A stretch of DNA of 50,093 nucleotides from Arthrobacter sp. AQ5-06 (GCF_003287955.1 NZ_QMKP01000023.1:1-50093); one strand, 5' to 3'. Positions 15,936 to 24,515 are shown, counted from the stretch's first letter. Numbers and translations are program-made. Notes: a model not told the origin generated them from the letters alone.

Positions 15936-16178
15936 CTAGGCAGGGGCTGGATGCTCGATCGTGACGGTGCCGGCATCGCCATCCACGCGGATCTGCTGGC
16001 CGCTGCGAAGCCGCTGGGTGGCTACTCCGGTGCCGAGCACGGCCGGGATGCCGCTTGAGGATCGCGAAGCCAAGCAGTTCCTCACCGGAGAGCTCCGCGA
16101 CGGGCTTCTCACGGCCTTGCCGCCGGCCACGGCGATGTCGCCTCGTCCCACGTCGCCCAAACTGTTGACGTAAGTCAT
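15936..16178 (-). pseudogene. Relic of a PEP-synthase/rifampin-phosphotransferase-like protein
   Basis: The 80-codon frame joins two distant pieces of one protein type. The N-terminus MTYVNSLGDVGRGDIAVAGG matches the ATP-grasp start of PEP synthase-like enzymes (usually followed by KGANLGE). The last half, GIPAVLGTGVATQRLRSGQQ and IRVDGDAGTVTI, matches the extreme C-terminus of their swivelling PEP-utiliser domain. The roughly 700 intervening residues are missing, and the joint (about residues 24-42) is nonsense-like. I therefore call it an internal-deletion relic with no activity expected. Confidence 0.6.
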
Positions 16179-16316
16179 GACCGCGCGTCCTAACTGCCCG
16201 GTTTTGGGGCCTTCAGTGAACCTGATTCTCCACGTACTGGCACTGCCGCAGGCACGAGGCCATAGCTCATCCGTGTCTTAGATTCACTCCCGCCGTGGCG
16301 CACATAAGCTCGATAC

Positions 16317-16460
16317 ATGGGCAAAAACCAGCACAGCGAGTTGGAAGGACAGACCTCAATCAACGAGCTGCTCGACAAGCCCATCGGCGACACCCACATC
16401 CAGCTGGTGCTGCCCATCCACGTCCAGCTCCGGCCAGGAGAATTCCGCCGCGTGTCCTGA
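16317..16460 (+). CDS. Small hypothetical protein (47 residues)
   Basis: ATG 16317 to TGA 16460 encodes a short soluble, acidic/amphipathic peptide beginning MGKNQHSELEGQTSINELLD and ending LRPGEFRRVS. Codon third positions are GC-rich and the peptide looks protein-like, but I recognise no family and the upstream ribosome site is weak. It lies alone between the PEP-synthase-like relic and the DUF805 gene, which run on the opposite strand. Confidence 0.4.
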   Translation: MGKNQHSELEGQTSINELLDKPIGDTHIQLVLPIHVQLRPGEFRRVS

Positions 16461-16512
16461 CACCGCGGAAGGCGGCCGCAGAGGTAGGACGGGCCCTTCT
16501 GCGTTGAATGAT

Positions 16513-16989
16513 TCAGTTACCGGCCAGTGCCTGCTCCTGGAAGCCCGCCGGCCGGTCGAACCGTTGGCCCTCCGGCTTGGCATCCATCAGGACAAAGACG
16601 AGCAGGGCAATGCCGCCGAGGACCGGAATGAGCAACAGGAGTGCCATCCAGCCGCTGAAATTGGCGTCGTGCAGGCGGCGGACGATCAGCGCCACTCCAG
16701 GGACGAGGGTCGCCAGCAGCCAGGCGCCCAGGAGGCCCAGCGCGATCATCACTCCGGCCATGACCTCGTTGATGCCGGCAAGAACAGCGCTGAAGTAGAG
16801 CAGGGTGGTGACAATGCCGTTGACCATCACCCACCACCAGTATTCGCAACGGCTGGCCCGCCCGGAGAACGTTGCGTACTTCTTGAAGAACCGGATGACG
16901 GCGTCCGGGGGTGATGCGGTGTAGAGCGGCGCCGAGAGCGGCACGTCGACAACCGGCTGGGCAGACTGCTGTTGTGGTGTGTAGGTCAT
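16513..16989 (-). CDS. DUF805-family membrane protein
   Basis: A 158-residue protein. A Pro/Gln-rich cytoplasmic N-terminus leads to the DUF805 hallmark FFKKYATFSGRASRCEYWWW (about 34-53), then three or four membrane helices and the motif LIVRRLHDANFSGWMALLLL. The family is widespread and has no assigned function. ATG 16989 has GGGGGAA 5 bases upstream, which settles the start over an upstream in-frame ATG at 17061. Confidence 0.87.
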   Translation of the reverse strand: MTYTPQQQSAQPVVDVPLSAPLYTASPPDAVIRFFKKYATFSGRASRCEYWWWVMVNGIVTTLLYFSAVLAGINEVMAGVMIALGLLGAWLLATLVPGVALIVRRLHDANFSGWMALLLLIPVLGGIALLVFVLMDAKPEGQRFDRPAGFQEQALAGN

Positions 16990-17082
16990 GAAGTTCCCCC
17001 GTGCATTCGTGTGATGCTTGTAATTGGTCAGTGCGCGGCCATGCGGACGAAGGCGGCGCACGGCTTCGCAGCGCCGCTCGCC

Positions 17083-18687
17083 TCAGGGAGCGGCAGGCTC
17101 CGCCCTTTGCCTTCCATCAGTGCCTGCACCGGCCCGCAGCCGGGCAAGCAGCCAGACCGTCCGCGGGACCGGCCAGAGGGTGGCCAGCGCGAGCACCGGC
17201 ACCAGCGAAATGCCCACGTCGGGAAACTGGCGGATTATCACGGCCAGGTGGGTGTCGAACCGGGCGGGGGCGTAGACGAGGCACAGCCACAGGGCGAACC
17301 CGTCGAGGGTGAGGGTCGCGGCGGCCCAGGCCAGAGGCACCCAGCGCTTCCGGGAAGGAGTATGCCGCCGGAGCAGGAACCGGAGCGCCAGCCACAGGCT
17401 TAGCAGTTCGGCCAGCAGCAGTGCCAGCGAGACGGCCCAGCTGTAGCGCTGCAGCCAGTCCTCCTGCACCGCGGCGGGTACGGGGGACTGTCCGTGGAGG
17501 ATCCGCAGGATGTTGGTGTCGATGGCCTTGAGCCGTGACGGGGCGGCGGTGTCGTTGCCGTTGATGACCAGCGCGACGCCAAGCCCGGATTCCGGAACCA
17601 TGGCCAGGTAGGTGTGGCTGTTGCCCCATTCCCCTTGATGCTCCAAAAGCAGTGGCAGGTCTGAATCCGGGCCGGGAGGTGCCCCGGGATCGGCGGACTC
17701 CACGAGTGGCCGGGTGAACCAGCCCATGGCGTATCCCTTGGACCCGTCCACCTGCACCCCGGGCTCGAACATCGCCTCCACGCTGTCGGGCCGGAGGATC
17801 CGGACGTCACCGTACCGGCCGCCGTCGAGCAGTGCAGTCAGCGCATGGCCCAGATCCTCGGCCGAGGCGTACAGGGTGGAGGACGGCATGCCGGTGGTGG
17901 GCGCGGGGACTTCGGTCTGGTGCCAGAACGAGCCGAACCACCGGGAGTAGCCGGCGGCCGCGTTATCCGTGCGTGCAGCAGACTGGGTCGGATGGCTGTG
18001 GGCCATCTTCAGCGGCCCGAAGACGTGCTGCTCCATGTAGTCCCCGAACTGCTGGGCGGAGACCGTCTGCACGAGGAGTCCCAGGATGTTGAAGTTGGCA
18101 CTGGCATAGTGGAAAGCCGCGCCCGGCTCGCCGGCAAGGGGAGAGCCAGCCAGGGCCCGGACTCCTGCTTCAAGGGCTTCCGGGCCCTGCGCGTCGGAGG
18201 CTTCGAAGGCCGTGTCCTTGGAAGACATTCCGCTGGTCTGGTGGAGCAGGTGGCGGACCGTGATGGCTGACGAACGGCTGTCGTTCAACGTAAACCAGGG
18301 CAGGTAAGTCTGCACCGGTTCATCCAGGCGCAGCCGGCCGGCCTCAACCTGCTGCATCACGGCGATGGCCGTGAGGGACTTGCTGGTTGAGGCGAGCAAC
18401 ACCGGCGTCTGCGAGGTCAGCGGCCGCCCGGAGTCATCGGCGCTGCCGAATGCGGCGGAGTGCACCTGCGCCCCGTCCACGACGACGGCGACGGCGGCAC
18501 CCGGGATCCCGACGGCGTCGACCTGGTCCTGCAGGAAGGAGTCCAACGCCGCATAGGTCGGCCCGGGATTAGCGGGTCCTGACTTTGCCGAATCGGGCGG
18601 GGCCGGTGCCGGCGTGCCCGCGCCTAGAATTCCCACGGCTAGGACGCACACCAGGAGCCAGCGCGATGACGAGGAAATAGTTCGCAT
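17083..18687 (-). CDS. Serine hydrolase, class C beta-lactamase fold, with C-terminal membrane domain
   Basis: A 534-residue protein with an N-terminal signal or anchor (SSSRWLLVCVLAVGILGAG). The serine-hydrolase domain has the SxxK motif in LLASTSKSLTAIAV (about S100/K103), the second motif in HYASANFNILG (about Tyr194, with Ser where the usual third residue is Asn) and a late EHQGEWGNSHTYLAMVP. Three to four membrane helices follow after about 420. Such proteins are peptidases/esterases acting outside the membrane, often on D-amino-acid or ester substrates; beta-lactam resistance is not implied. The next gene upstream, an acetyltransferase, lies on the same strand with a 60-base gap. Confidence 0.87.
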   Translation of the reverse strand: MRTISSSSRWLLVCVLAVGILGAGTPAPAPPDSAKSGPANPGPTYAALDSFLQDQVDAVGIPGAAVAVVVDGAQVHSAAFGSADDSGRPLTSQTPVLLASTSKSLTAIAVMQQVEAGRLRLDEPVQTYLPWFTLNDSRSSAITVRHLLHQTSGMSSKDTAFEASDAQGPEALEAGVRALAGSPLAGEPGAAFHYASANFNILGLLVQTVSAQQFGDYMEQHVFGPLKMAHSHPTQSAARTDNAAAGYSRWFGSFWHQTEVPAPTTGMPSSTLYASAEDLGHALTALLDGGRYGDVRILRPDSVEAMFEPGVQVDGSKGYAMGWFTRPLVESADPGAPPGPDSDLPLLLEHQGEWGNSHTYLAMVPESGLGVALVINGNDTAAPSRLKAIDTNILRILHGQSPVPAAVQEDWLQRYSWAVSLALLLAELLSLWLALRFLLRRHTPSRKRWVPLAWAAATLTLDGFALWLCLVYAPARFDTHLAVIIRQFPDVGISLVPVLALATLWPVPRTVWLLARLRAGAGTDGRQRAEPAAP

Positions 18688-18747
18688 GCCCGCACCTGCA
18701 TTCGGCTGACGTTCTTTCACGGTAGGGCCTGGGCAGGTGGAAAACAA

Positions 18748-19290
18748 TCAGCAGAGGATGTGCTGGTACAGGATGTGGTCCTGCCAGGAGCCTGCAATCT
18801 TAAGGTAGCGGGGGGCCAGCCCCATCTCGTCAAACCCTGCGCGCTTCAGGATTTTCTGCGAGGCGGCGTTGTGCGGAAGGGTTGCGGCCTGAAGACGGTG
18901 CAGTCCCAGCTCCTGTCGTGAGAAACCGACTGCAAAGGCGACGGCTGCCGAACCGATTCCCCGGCTATTGAATTCCTTCTCCACCCAGTACCCGAGGTTG
19001 GCGCTGAGGAACGGCCCGCGCACAATCCCGGTGAGGGTCAGCGCCCCGATAACGCGGTCCTCCTCCACGAGAACCAAAGGAAGCTCTGACCCCGCTACAT
19101 GCAGGGCAAGCTTTGACGCGATGACCCTGCTTTGCCCCGCCGTCGTAAAGAACTCTTCCGCGCGTTCCGGTTCCCAGGGAGCCAGATGATCCCTGTTGAG
19201 CTGATAGGCGTCCTTCATGCGCTCAGCATCGGTTGGGCGCAGCACCCGTGCTTGGACGCTGCCGGTCAGGGGGTAGGTCTCTGCCGTCAC
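18748..19290 (-). CDS. GNAT-family N-acetyltransferase, RimJ/RimL type
   Basis: A 180-residue acetyltransferase. VLRPTDAERMKDAYQLNRDH starts the fold, NLGYWVEKEFNSRGIGSAAV carries the acetyl-CoA pyrophosphate loop (R/Q-G-x-G/A type), and HRLQAATLPHNAASQKILKR and AGFDEMGLAPRYLKIAG form the C-terminal half. The layout is that of ribosomal-protein-alanine acetyltransferase-like enzymes, which more broadly acetylate N-termini or small amines. It ends just before the serine hydrolase gene on the same strand. Confidence 0.88.
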   Translation of the reverse strand: MTAETYPLTGSVQARVLRPTDAERMKDAYQLNRDHLAPWEPERAEEFFTTAGQSRVIASKLALHVAGSELPLVLVEEDRVIGALTLTGIVRGPFLSANLGYWVEKEFNSRGIGSAAVAFAVGFSRQELGLHRLQAATLPHNAASQKILKRAGFDEMGLAPRYLKIAGSWQDHILYQHILC

Positions 19291-19382
19291 CCCGCGACTA
19301 TAGCGGTCACAGAACTGGAAGATACCAGTAACAGGATGAACCGGCCCCGCTATCGCAGGTTAATCGTGGGTACGTTCGCTTC

Positions 19383-19493
19383 ATGCAGAAGACTGCGCCA
19401 GACCGTCATGGCCTTCCCTGCCTGCACGCAGCCCAGCGAACACCAGAACCCCGGCGAGGCCACAGTCTACGAAGCAAGCCCGGCCGCAGCTTG
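19383..19493 (+). pseudogene. Cupin gene relic (short)
   Basis: ATGCAGAAGACT (MQKT) is followed at once, in another frame, by LRQTVMAFPACTQPSEHQNP and GEATV, after which the reading runs into unrelated sequence and stops. The same LRQTVMAF...NPGEATV segment occurs in the frame at 24108. From memory, complete actinobacterial cupins of this type begin MQK and carry about 40 residues before LRQTV. So the piece has lost an internal part and its whole C-terminal half. It overlaps the terminator of the opposite-strand gene. Confidence 0.55.
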
Positions 19494-19511
19494 AACAAGC
19501 TGCGGCCGGGC
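19478..19511 (-). terminator. Strong hairpin, terminator of the phosphodiesterase gene
   Basis: GCCCGGCCGCAGCTTG (19478-19493) pairs perfectly with CAAGCTGCGGCCGGGC (19496-19511): a 16-base stem with a two-base nominal loop. It begins 20 bases past the stop of the leftward phosphodiesterase gene and may also stop read-through from the right-pointing cupin relic. The T-tract is weak, as usual in high-GC genomes. Confidence 0.75.
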
Positions 19512-19531
19512 CGGCATCAAAGGGACGAAAG

Positions 19532-20614
19532 TCAGCCCTGCACCCCGTATGCCTTGGGCAGCTTCATGCCGCGCTCGTCCATGAGGGTGCGCAGGCGGGT
19601 GGGGTAGTCGGTGATGATGCCGTCCACGCCCAGGTCCATCAGGCGCGCCATGTCGGCGGTGGTGTTCACGGTCCACGGGATGACGGGCAGGCCCAGGCTG
19701 TGGGCTTCGGCGATCATCTGCGGGGTGACGGAGCTGAACGTGGGGGAGATGACGTCGTAGCCCTGGGCGGCGGCGGCCTTGGCGAGAGAGCCCTCGTAGT
19801 TGTCGATGTCGATGCCGCCGAGTTCAGGGGCAGCGCCTGGAGTGCCCACCTGGAGCCAGGCGTCGCCGCTGGAGAGCGCAACAAGCGTCAGCTCCGGGGC
19901 GAGCTGCTTGGTGAGGTTCAGTGCGGACCAGTCGAAGGACTGGATGGTGGTGCGGTCTGCGGCGCCGGAAGCCTGGACTTCCGCCACCACGGCCTTGGTG
20001 AGGGCCACCATGCCCTCGCCGCCGGCCATGCCGTCCTCCACCTTGGTTTCCACGTTGAAGCGGACCTTCTTGGCGTTGTAGTCGGCGGCCAGCTGGTAGA
20101 CGTCCTTGAGCTCGGCGATGCGGTTGCCCTCGATCACGTCCTGCTCGGGGTAGCCCGGCAGCTGGGTGAAGCCGCAGTTGAGGGTCTTGACCTGTGCCAG
20201 GGACAGCTCCGCCACGCGGTCACCCACGTAGGGGAATTCGGAGTCACCCGCGGTGGCCGGGGCGGTGTCGATGCACTTGTTGGCCTGGATCGTGTCGTCG
20301 TGCCAGACGATGATCTTGCCGTCCTCGGTCAGGTGCGTGTCCAGCTCCAGTGTGGTCACGCCCAGCCTTAGGGAGTTCGCGAAAGCCGCCAGGGACTCCT
20401 CGGTCCACTCGCCGCGGCCGCCGCGGTGCGCCTGGAGGTCAAAGGAACGGTTGCTCTCGTTCGCCTTGATGGCTGTTGTTGTCGCCGTGCCGGCAGCGGT
20501 CGACGACGGCGTTCCGGCTTCCGCGGTTGGAGCGGCGACGGCGGGACTCACCGGTGAGGCGATGGCGGCGGCGAGCAGGGCGGCAGTTGCCGCGGCAGTC
20601 AGGACTGTGCGCAT
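19532..20614 (-). CDS. Secreted glycerophosphodiester phosphodiesterase
   Basis: A 360-residue protein with a Sec signal peptide (MRTVLTAAATAALLAAAIAS, cleavage near AVAA). The GDPD TIM-barrel motifs are clear: FDLQAHRGGRGEWTEESLAA (catalytic His-Arg and Glu), TLELDTHLTEDGKIIVWHDD (metal Glu/Asp and second His), RFNVETKVED and VNTTADMARLMDLGVDGIIT. It hydrolyses glycerophosphodiesters from lipids or teichoic acids outside the cell to glycerol-3-phosphate and an alcohol. ATG 20614 is set by GGAGGAACC just upstream and by the signal peptide; the long upstream frame to 20884 lacks such features. Confidence 0.92.
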   Translation of the reverse strand: MRTVLTAAATAALLAAAIASPVSPAVAAPTAEAGTPSSTAAGTATTTAIKANESNRSFDLQAHRGGRGEWTEESLAAFANSLRLGVTTLELDTHLTEDGKIIVWHDDTIQANKCIDTAPATAGDSEFPYVGDRVAELSLAQVKTLNCGFTQLPGYPEQDVIEGNRIAELKDVYQLAADYNAKKVRFNVETKVEDGMAGGEGMVALTKAVVAEVQASGAADRTTIQSFDWSALNLTKQLAPELTLVALSSGDAWLQVGTPGAAPELGGIDIDNYEGSLAKAAAAQGYDVISPTFSSVTPQMIAEAHSLGLPVIPWTVNTTADMARLMDLGVDGIITDYPTRLRTLMDERGMKLPKAYGVQG

Positions 20615-20717
20615 GGTGATGGTTCCTCCTGGATGACGGGTTCCGGCGGTTCGCCGGTGAACCGTCAACGCTAAGGGGCGCAGGTTGCGCGGTGGGTGCG
20701 GGGAGTTGGATGGAAGG

Positions 20718-20945
20718 TTAACGCGGGGCTTCTGCAGCCTCTTCGTTCCCCGGCCGGGGCTCCTGCCATTTCTTTTCCCGCGGGCCCGGCGGATAGGCGT
20801 GTTCGCGTCCCTCAAGGACGGGCACCAGGTCGCCCGCCACCGGCAGAGCGCCGGTTCCCGGACACTTACGGGTGCCAAGCGCAAATGTTCCGACTACGAC
20901 TATTCGTGCATCTGAGCCGTCGGGGCAGTGGGTAATCGCGGGCAT
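20718..20945 (-). CDS. Possible small hypothetical protein (75 residues)
   Basis: ATG 20945 to TAA 20718 gives a peptide starting MPAITHCPDGSDARIVVVGT and ending PGNEEAAEAPR, with PVAGDLVPVLEGREHAYPPG in the middle. The second half has codon use like real genes and a protein-like composition, whereas the first half is poorer in GC and has no ribosome site. The frame stays open far upstream across the opposite DUF1326 gene, which is a GC-rich artefact. It could be the tail of a decayed gene. I do not recognise a family. Confidence 0.35.
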   Translation of the reverse strand: MPAITHCPDGSDARIVVVGTFALGTRKCPGTGALPVAGDLVPVLEGREHAYPPGPREKKWQEPRPGNEEAAEAPR

Positions 20946-21071
20946 ATTGACACGCCGAATAGGCAGGAATACTCTCGGCCTTAACTGGGCATACTGCCCG
21001 GCTTCTAAGTATTTTCGGCGCTGCCTCTGGGCCGCTTCTGCTTGGCAACGGCGCCAGCAAGGAGGGTTCTC

Positions 21072-21689
21072 ATGTCTTGGGAAATGTCCGGAAAGTACGT
21101 TGGCAACTGCAGTTGCCAGTTGATTTGCCCGTGCCCGGTCGACGGCGAGCCGACAGGGGCCAACGGTGAGTGCCGCGGGGTGAATGTGTTCCATGTTGCC
21201 AGCGGGAACTTCGATGACACCGATTTGTCCGGAGTCGACTTTGTCTTCTGCAACTGGTTCCCGACGAACCTCAGCGCAGGCGGCTGGAAGGTGGGAGTCG
21301 TCGTTGACGGCGGCGCATCCGAAGCGCAGGCCAGTGCATTGGAAAGCATCCTGCACGGAGAGGCCGGCGGCCCGTTCGCGGACTTTGCCGCACTGTACGG
21401 GGAATGGCTGGGAGTGGAGCGCGGGAAGGTCACGTTCTCCGACGGCAGGACTCCGTCCGGATCGGTGGCGGGACATACGAGCTTCACGTTCGAGCCTCTG
21501 CCGGGACCGGACGGCGGGGTAACCACCGTGAAGAACGCAATGTTTGGCTTTGCCCCGGAATTCCACATTGGCAGGGCGCCGGGGCACTCGGACCTCTTTG
21601 GCCTCGACTTCGATGGTGTTTACGGCGAGACTTCGGACTTCGCATTCGCCAGCGAGATGGCTGAGAATGCACCTAAAGGTCGGGCCTGA
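21072..21689 (+). CDS. DUF1326 family protein
   Basis: A 205-residue soluble protein with the DUF1326 signature at the N-terminus: GKYVGNCSCQLICPCPVDGE, placing cysteines at about 13, 15, 19 and 21, plus C34. The CxCxxxCxC spacing suggests metal or redox chemistry, but no function is established for the family. The start is fixed by AAGGAGGG just upstream of ATG 21072. The next gene encodes a DUF2182 membrane protein, a pairing I remember from many genomes, so the two probably work together. Confidence 0.87.
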   Translation: MSWEMSGKYVGNCSCQLICPCPVDGEPTGANGECRGVNVFHVASGNFDDTDLSGVDFVFCNWFPTNLSAGGWKVGVVVDGGASEAQASALESILHGEAGGPFADFAALYGEWLGVERGKVTFSDGRTPSGSVAGHTSFTFEPLPGPDGGVTTVKNAMFGFAPEFHIGRAPGHSDLFGLDFDGVYGETSDFAFASEMAENAPKGRA

Positions 21690-21702
21690 GCGTCGGTCAG
21701 AC

Positions 21703-22566
21703 ATGCCGCCTAGGACGCTGTTCAGGAGACGGCGCGGGCAACCGACCGCCCGCGGCGTCGTTTCCGTTGCTGCGACGTCTGCCACCGCGCCGGTTCCGCC
21801 TACCGCCACGCCGAGGATTGATCCGCGGGAGCTTGGCCTGATTGCGGTTCTGCTCCTCCTCGCCGCTGCGGGGTGGTTTGTCACCTCCGCGCAGCTGGGC
21901 GGGATGGACATGGGCAGCTGGACCGATCCGGGGCCGGCTGGGTTCTTCGTGACCACATGGGTGGTCATGCTGGTTGCCATGATGTTTCCCTCTGTGGCAC
22001 CTATGGTCCTCGCCTATGACCGGATTCAGCGGCACCGCCGCAAGACGGGGCGGCCTGCCCCGGCAGGGGGCACAGCCCTGTTCGTGGGCGGCTACCTGCT
22101 TACCTGGACGGTATTCGGGCTGGTGGCCTATTCTCTGTACGCGTCGGTGGCGTGGGCTTTTCCCGAAGTCTTCGGCCCTGACCAAGGCGGGCGCTATCTG
22201 GCCGCCGGAACGATCCTGCTGGCGGCCGTCTATCAGCTGACCCCGGCCAAGAACGTCAGCCTGATGAAATGCAGGACGCCCATGGACTTCATCCTGCACC
22301 GCATGCGGCCCGGGTATCGTGGCGCGCTGCGCATGGGGGTGGAGCACGGCGCCTGGTGCGTCGGCTGCTGCTGGGCGCTGATGGTGGCGCTGTTTGCGCT
22401 GGGCGTGATGAGCATCGGCTGGATGGCGGCGGTTGGTGCCTTCATCGCGGGCGAGAAGCTGCTCCCGTGGAAACGGCTCGCCAACCGCTCAGTTGCGTTG
22501 GCGCTGGCCGTGATTGCGCTTGGTGTCGCCCTGCTACCCGGGGCGATGAACGGGACGGGGATGTAG
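21703..22566 (+). CDS. DUF2182 family integral membrane protein
   Basis: About 287 residues with six to seven hydrophobic segments. FVTTWVVMLVAMMFPSVAPM is the family hallmark (Met-rich helix), followed by NVSLMKCRTPMDFILHRMRP and EHGAWCVGCCWALMVALFAL with paired cysteines. These Cys/His/Met-rich segments have led the family to be described as predicted metal-binding membrane proteins. The start is uncertain: ATG 21703 lies 13 bases after the DUF1326 stop, while in-frame ATG 21667 would overlap it. Neither has a strong ribosome site. Confidence 0.85.
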   Translation: MPPRTLFRRRRGQPTARGVVSVAATSATAPVPPTATPRIDPRELGLIAVLLLLAAAGWFVTSAQLGGMDMGSWTDPGPAGFFVTTWVVMLVAMMFPSVAPMVLAYDRIQRHRRKTGRPAPAGGTALFVGGYLLTWTVFGLVAYSLYASVAWAFPEVFGPDQGGRYLAAGTILLAAVYQLTPAKNVSLMKCRTPMDFILHRMRPGYRGALRMGVEHGAWCVGCCWALMVALFALGVMSIGWMAAVGAFIAGEKLLPWKRLANRSVALALAVIALGVALLPGAMNGTGM

Positions 22567-22640
22567 CAGCGGGTTTCCGCGTATGCGGCAAATGAACCGG
22601 GGGAAATTTTGAATGGTCTCATGTACTAGAGGAGTCGGAA

Positions 22641-23057
22641 ATGTCTGACGGGAATGGACTGATCCAGCGGTTTTACAAGGAGATAATCGAGGGAGGAAAT
22701 CTCACCCTCATCGATGAACTGGCGACGGATGACTATGTCGATCACGAAGAGGCTCTTCCAGGGCAACCGCCCGGCAAGGATGGCGTTCGGTACTTCGTGG
22801 AAGCGATCCGGACGGCGTTCCCGGATATTAGAGTCAAAACGATCGAAGCGTCAGTGGCTGATGGAAACATGGAGGCGTGCCATGTAATTCTGACGGGCAC
22901 TCATCGTGGCGAGATGGCCGGAATGGCAGCAACGGGCAAAAACGTCGAATTCGGCACCACTGACATTATTCGCGTCGAGGACGGCAAGGTGGCCGAGCAT
23001 TGGGGAACCACGGACAACTTGGGCCTCATGCAGCAGATCGGCGCAGTGCCCTCATAA
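22641..23057 (+). CDS. SnoaL-like ester cyclase family protein
   Basis: A 138-residue alpha+beta cone protein. The N-terminus reads LIQRFYKEIIEGGNLTLIDE, the middle FVEAIRTAFPDIRVKTIEAS, and the C-terminus IIRVEDGKVAEHWGTTDNLG, the usual SnoaL/polyketide-cyclase-like pattern with the conserved Asp/His positions (YVDHE; EHW). Most stand-alone members have no known substrate. GAGGAG precedes ATG 22641. It seems monocistronic. Confidence 0.85.
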   Translation: MSDGNGLIQRFYKEIIEGGNLTLIDELATDDYVDHEEALPGQPPGKDGVRYFVEAIRTAFPDIRVKTIEASVADGNMEACHVILTGTHRGEMAGMAATGKNVEFGTTDIIRVEDGKVAEHWGTTDNLGLMQQIGAVPS

Positions 23058-23215
23058 CAAGCTCGTCAATGCAGCCACGGATGGCACGGCTCATCCGGAA
23101 GCAGATCACGCTGCTGCTGGCCGGCCAGGAACCGGTTCACGTGGTACTGAAAGAGGCCGTCAGCCGTTAGCCGCTGCTAGCGGTGGCGGGGCAGTGTGGC
23201 CGCGCCTGGATTTCT

Positions 23216-24109
23216 CTATTCCGTGTCCGGTTCCCGTGGCTGTCGGTGTCTGTGGTGCAGCGCGTAGCTGTCAAACACCTCCGACGACGTCGTCCCCGGA
23301 TGACCGAATTTGCCGCGAAGAACCTCGGCGAGATCGTTCAGCGCTGCATGAAGCATCCGTCCGGCAAACCGGAGTTCCGGGCTTTCACTGAGTTGGGCCT
23401 CAGACGCCAGCTGGTGGGCATAGGCAACGGTGGCCGGCAGGGAACCCCTGTGCTCGACTTCGCGGAAGTAGTACGTTTCATGGAACGACAGCAGATCTAT
23501 GCTGACGGATGCCACGTTTTTGGCCAGTGATTCGAGCAGCCCGGCGGCATGCCGTGGATCCAGCGAAGATACGCCCTCCGGACCTGCCGCTTCCTTGAAC
23601 AGGTTCAGGTGGTGGGCAACAGCCCGGCGCCGGCTAAGGGCCGGGTATGTCTGCAGGATCCATGTGACAGTGGCCGTAAGCAACCCGAACCCTGTGACGG
23701 CTTGGAAGGCCGCGACGAGTCTGAGCAGCGGATGCGCTGCCACAATGTCGCCGAACCCCACGGTGGAAAGAGTGACCATCGAGATGTAGACCGCTTCGGC
23801 GAAGTCGCCCCGCTGTGGCACGCCCTCTTCGTAAACGAAACCTTGCGGCAAATGTGGCAGGTACAGCAGGGCCCAGCCTATGACTGCCAGGCCTGCCCAG
23901 GCACCGATAACGGCAGCCATTGCCAGGGGTGCCGCGATGGTGGAGGCCCGGCCCCTCGACCTTCTCGACAGAAGCCAGAATCCGCGCATGATCGTCCGGC
24001 CCACAGGTCCCGACCCGTGCGGATAGAGGAGCGTGTGAAAGACGTCGGCGAGCATCAGCAGGATCAGCCCGGCGCCCATCACTGTCCAGAGTGCATCCTC
24101 GAAGTCCAT
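23216..24109 (-). CDS. Two-helix potassium-channel-like protein
   Basis: A 297-residue membrane protein. The selectivity filter TVGFGD (about 116-121) sits between two helices, preceded by a helix at residues 8-28 and another at about 58-85, then AFQAVTGFGLLTATVTWILQ as the inner helix. The C-terminal 150 residues are soluble and helical (HHLNLFKEAAGPEGVSSLDP onward) and do not look like an RCK domain. It would conduct K+ or another cation in the cytoplasmic membrane; gating is unknown. The start abuts the cupin relic read on the other strand. Confidence 0.87.
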   Translation of the reverse strand: MDFEDALWTVMGAGLILLMLADVFHTLLYPHGSGPVGRTIMRGFWLLSRRSRGRASTIAAPLAMAAVIGAWAGLAVIGWALLYLPHLPQGFVYEEGVPQRGDFAEAVYISMVTLSTVGFGDIVAAHPLLRLVAAFQAVTGFGLLTATVTWILQTYPALSRRRAVAHHLNLFKEAAGPEGVSSLDPRHAAGLLESLAKNVASVSIDLLSFHETYYFREVEHRGSLPATVAYAHQLASEAQLSESPELRFAGRMLHAALNDLAEVLRGKFGHPGTTSSEVFDSYALHHRHRQPREPDTE

Positions 24110-24515
24110 GCTTCATCTTAGAGCGGAGACGCTCCGCCAGACCGTGATGGCCTTCCGGGCCGGCACCCGGCTCATCGAACAACAGAATCCCGGCGAAGCC
24201 ACGGTCCTTGTGCTGAAGGGAAGTGTCTGGCTGAAGGCGGGTGGCAACTCGTGGCAGGGAACGTCGGGGGACCTCCTGATCGTCCCGGACGGGCTCCACA
24301 GCCTCGAAGCGGTGGAGGATTCGGCAGTACTCTTCACTGTGGTCAAGACCGACCGTTTAGTGCAGCTGCAGGCGCAGGGGAGAGTACGACGGCGGCGCTT
24401 GGGTTGCGTCCGCCGGTTGCCTCAGGTGTACATAAGGGAGCCGGGGGTGGTGAGGAGTTCGCCGGTTTCCAGCCACGTCTTCAGTCCGGAGAGGATCATC
24501 GGCCAGCCGCCGTAG
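24108..24515 (+). pseudogene. Cupin gene relic (longer copy)
   Basis: The frame contains a good single-domain cupin core: LRQTVMAFRAGTRLIEQQNP, GEATVLVLKGSVWLKAGGNS, WQGTSGDLLIVPDGLHSLEA and VLFTVVKTD. Compared with the cupins I remember, the first 30 or so residues are missing. The reading also continues some 45 codons past the natural end, into the antisense of the SRPBCC gene, ending at 24515. It is thus likely decayed at both ends, though a short product from ATG 24108 could still fold. The same segment recurs at 19383. Confidence 0.5.

Noticed and set aside
17083..18687. Beta-lactam resistance gene
   Set aside because: The SxxK motif only shows a serine-hydrolase fold; the membrane tail and motif variation point to a peptidase or esterase of unknown substrate, so no resistance claim is made.
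20718..21980. 420-codon minus-strand frame over the DUF1326 and DUF2182 genes
   Set aside because: Most of it is antisense to two well-supported genes; only the last 75 codons are kept as a doubtful small gene.
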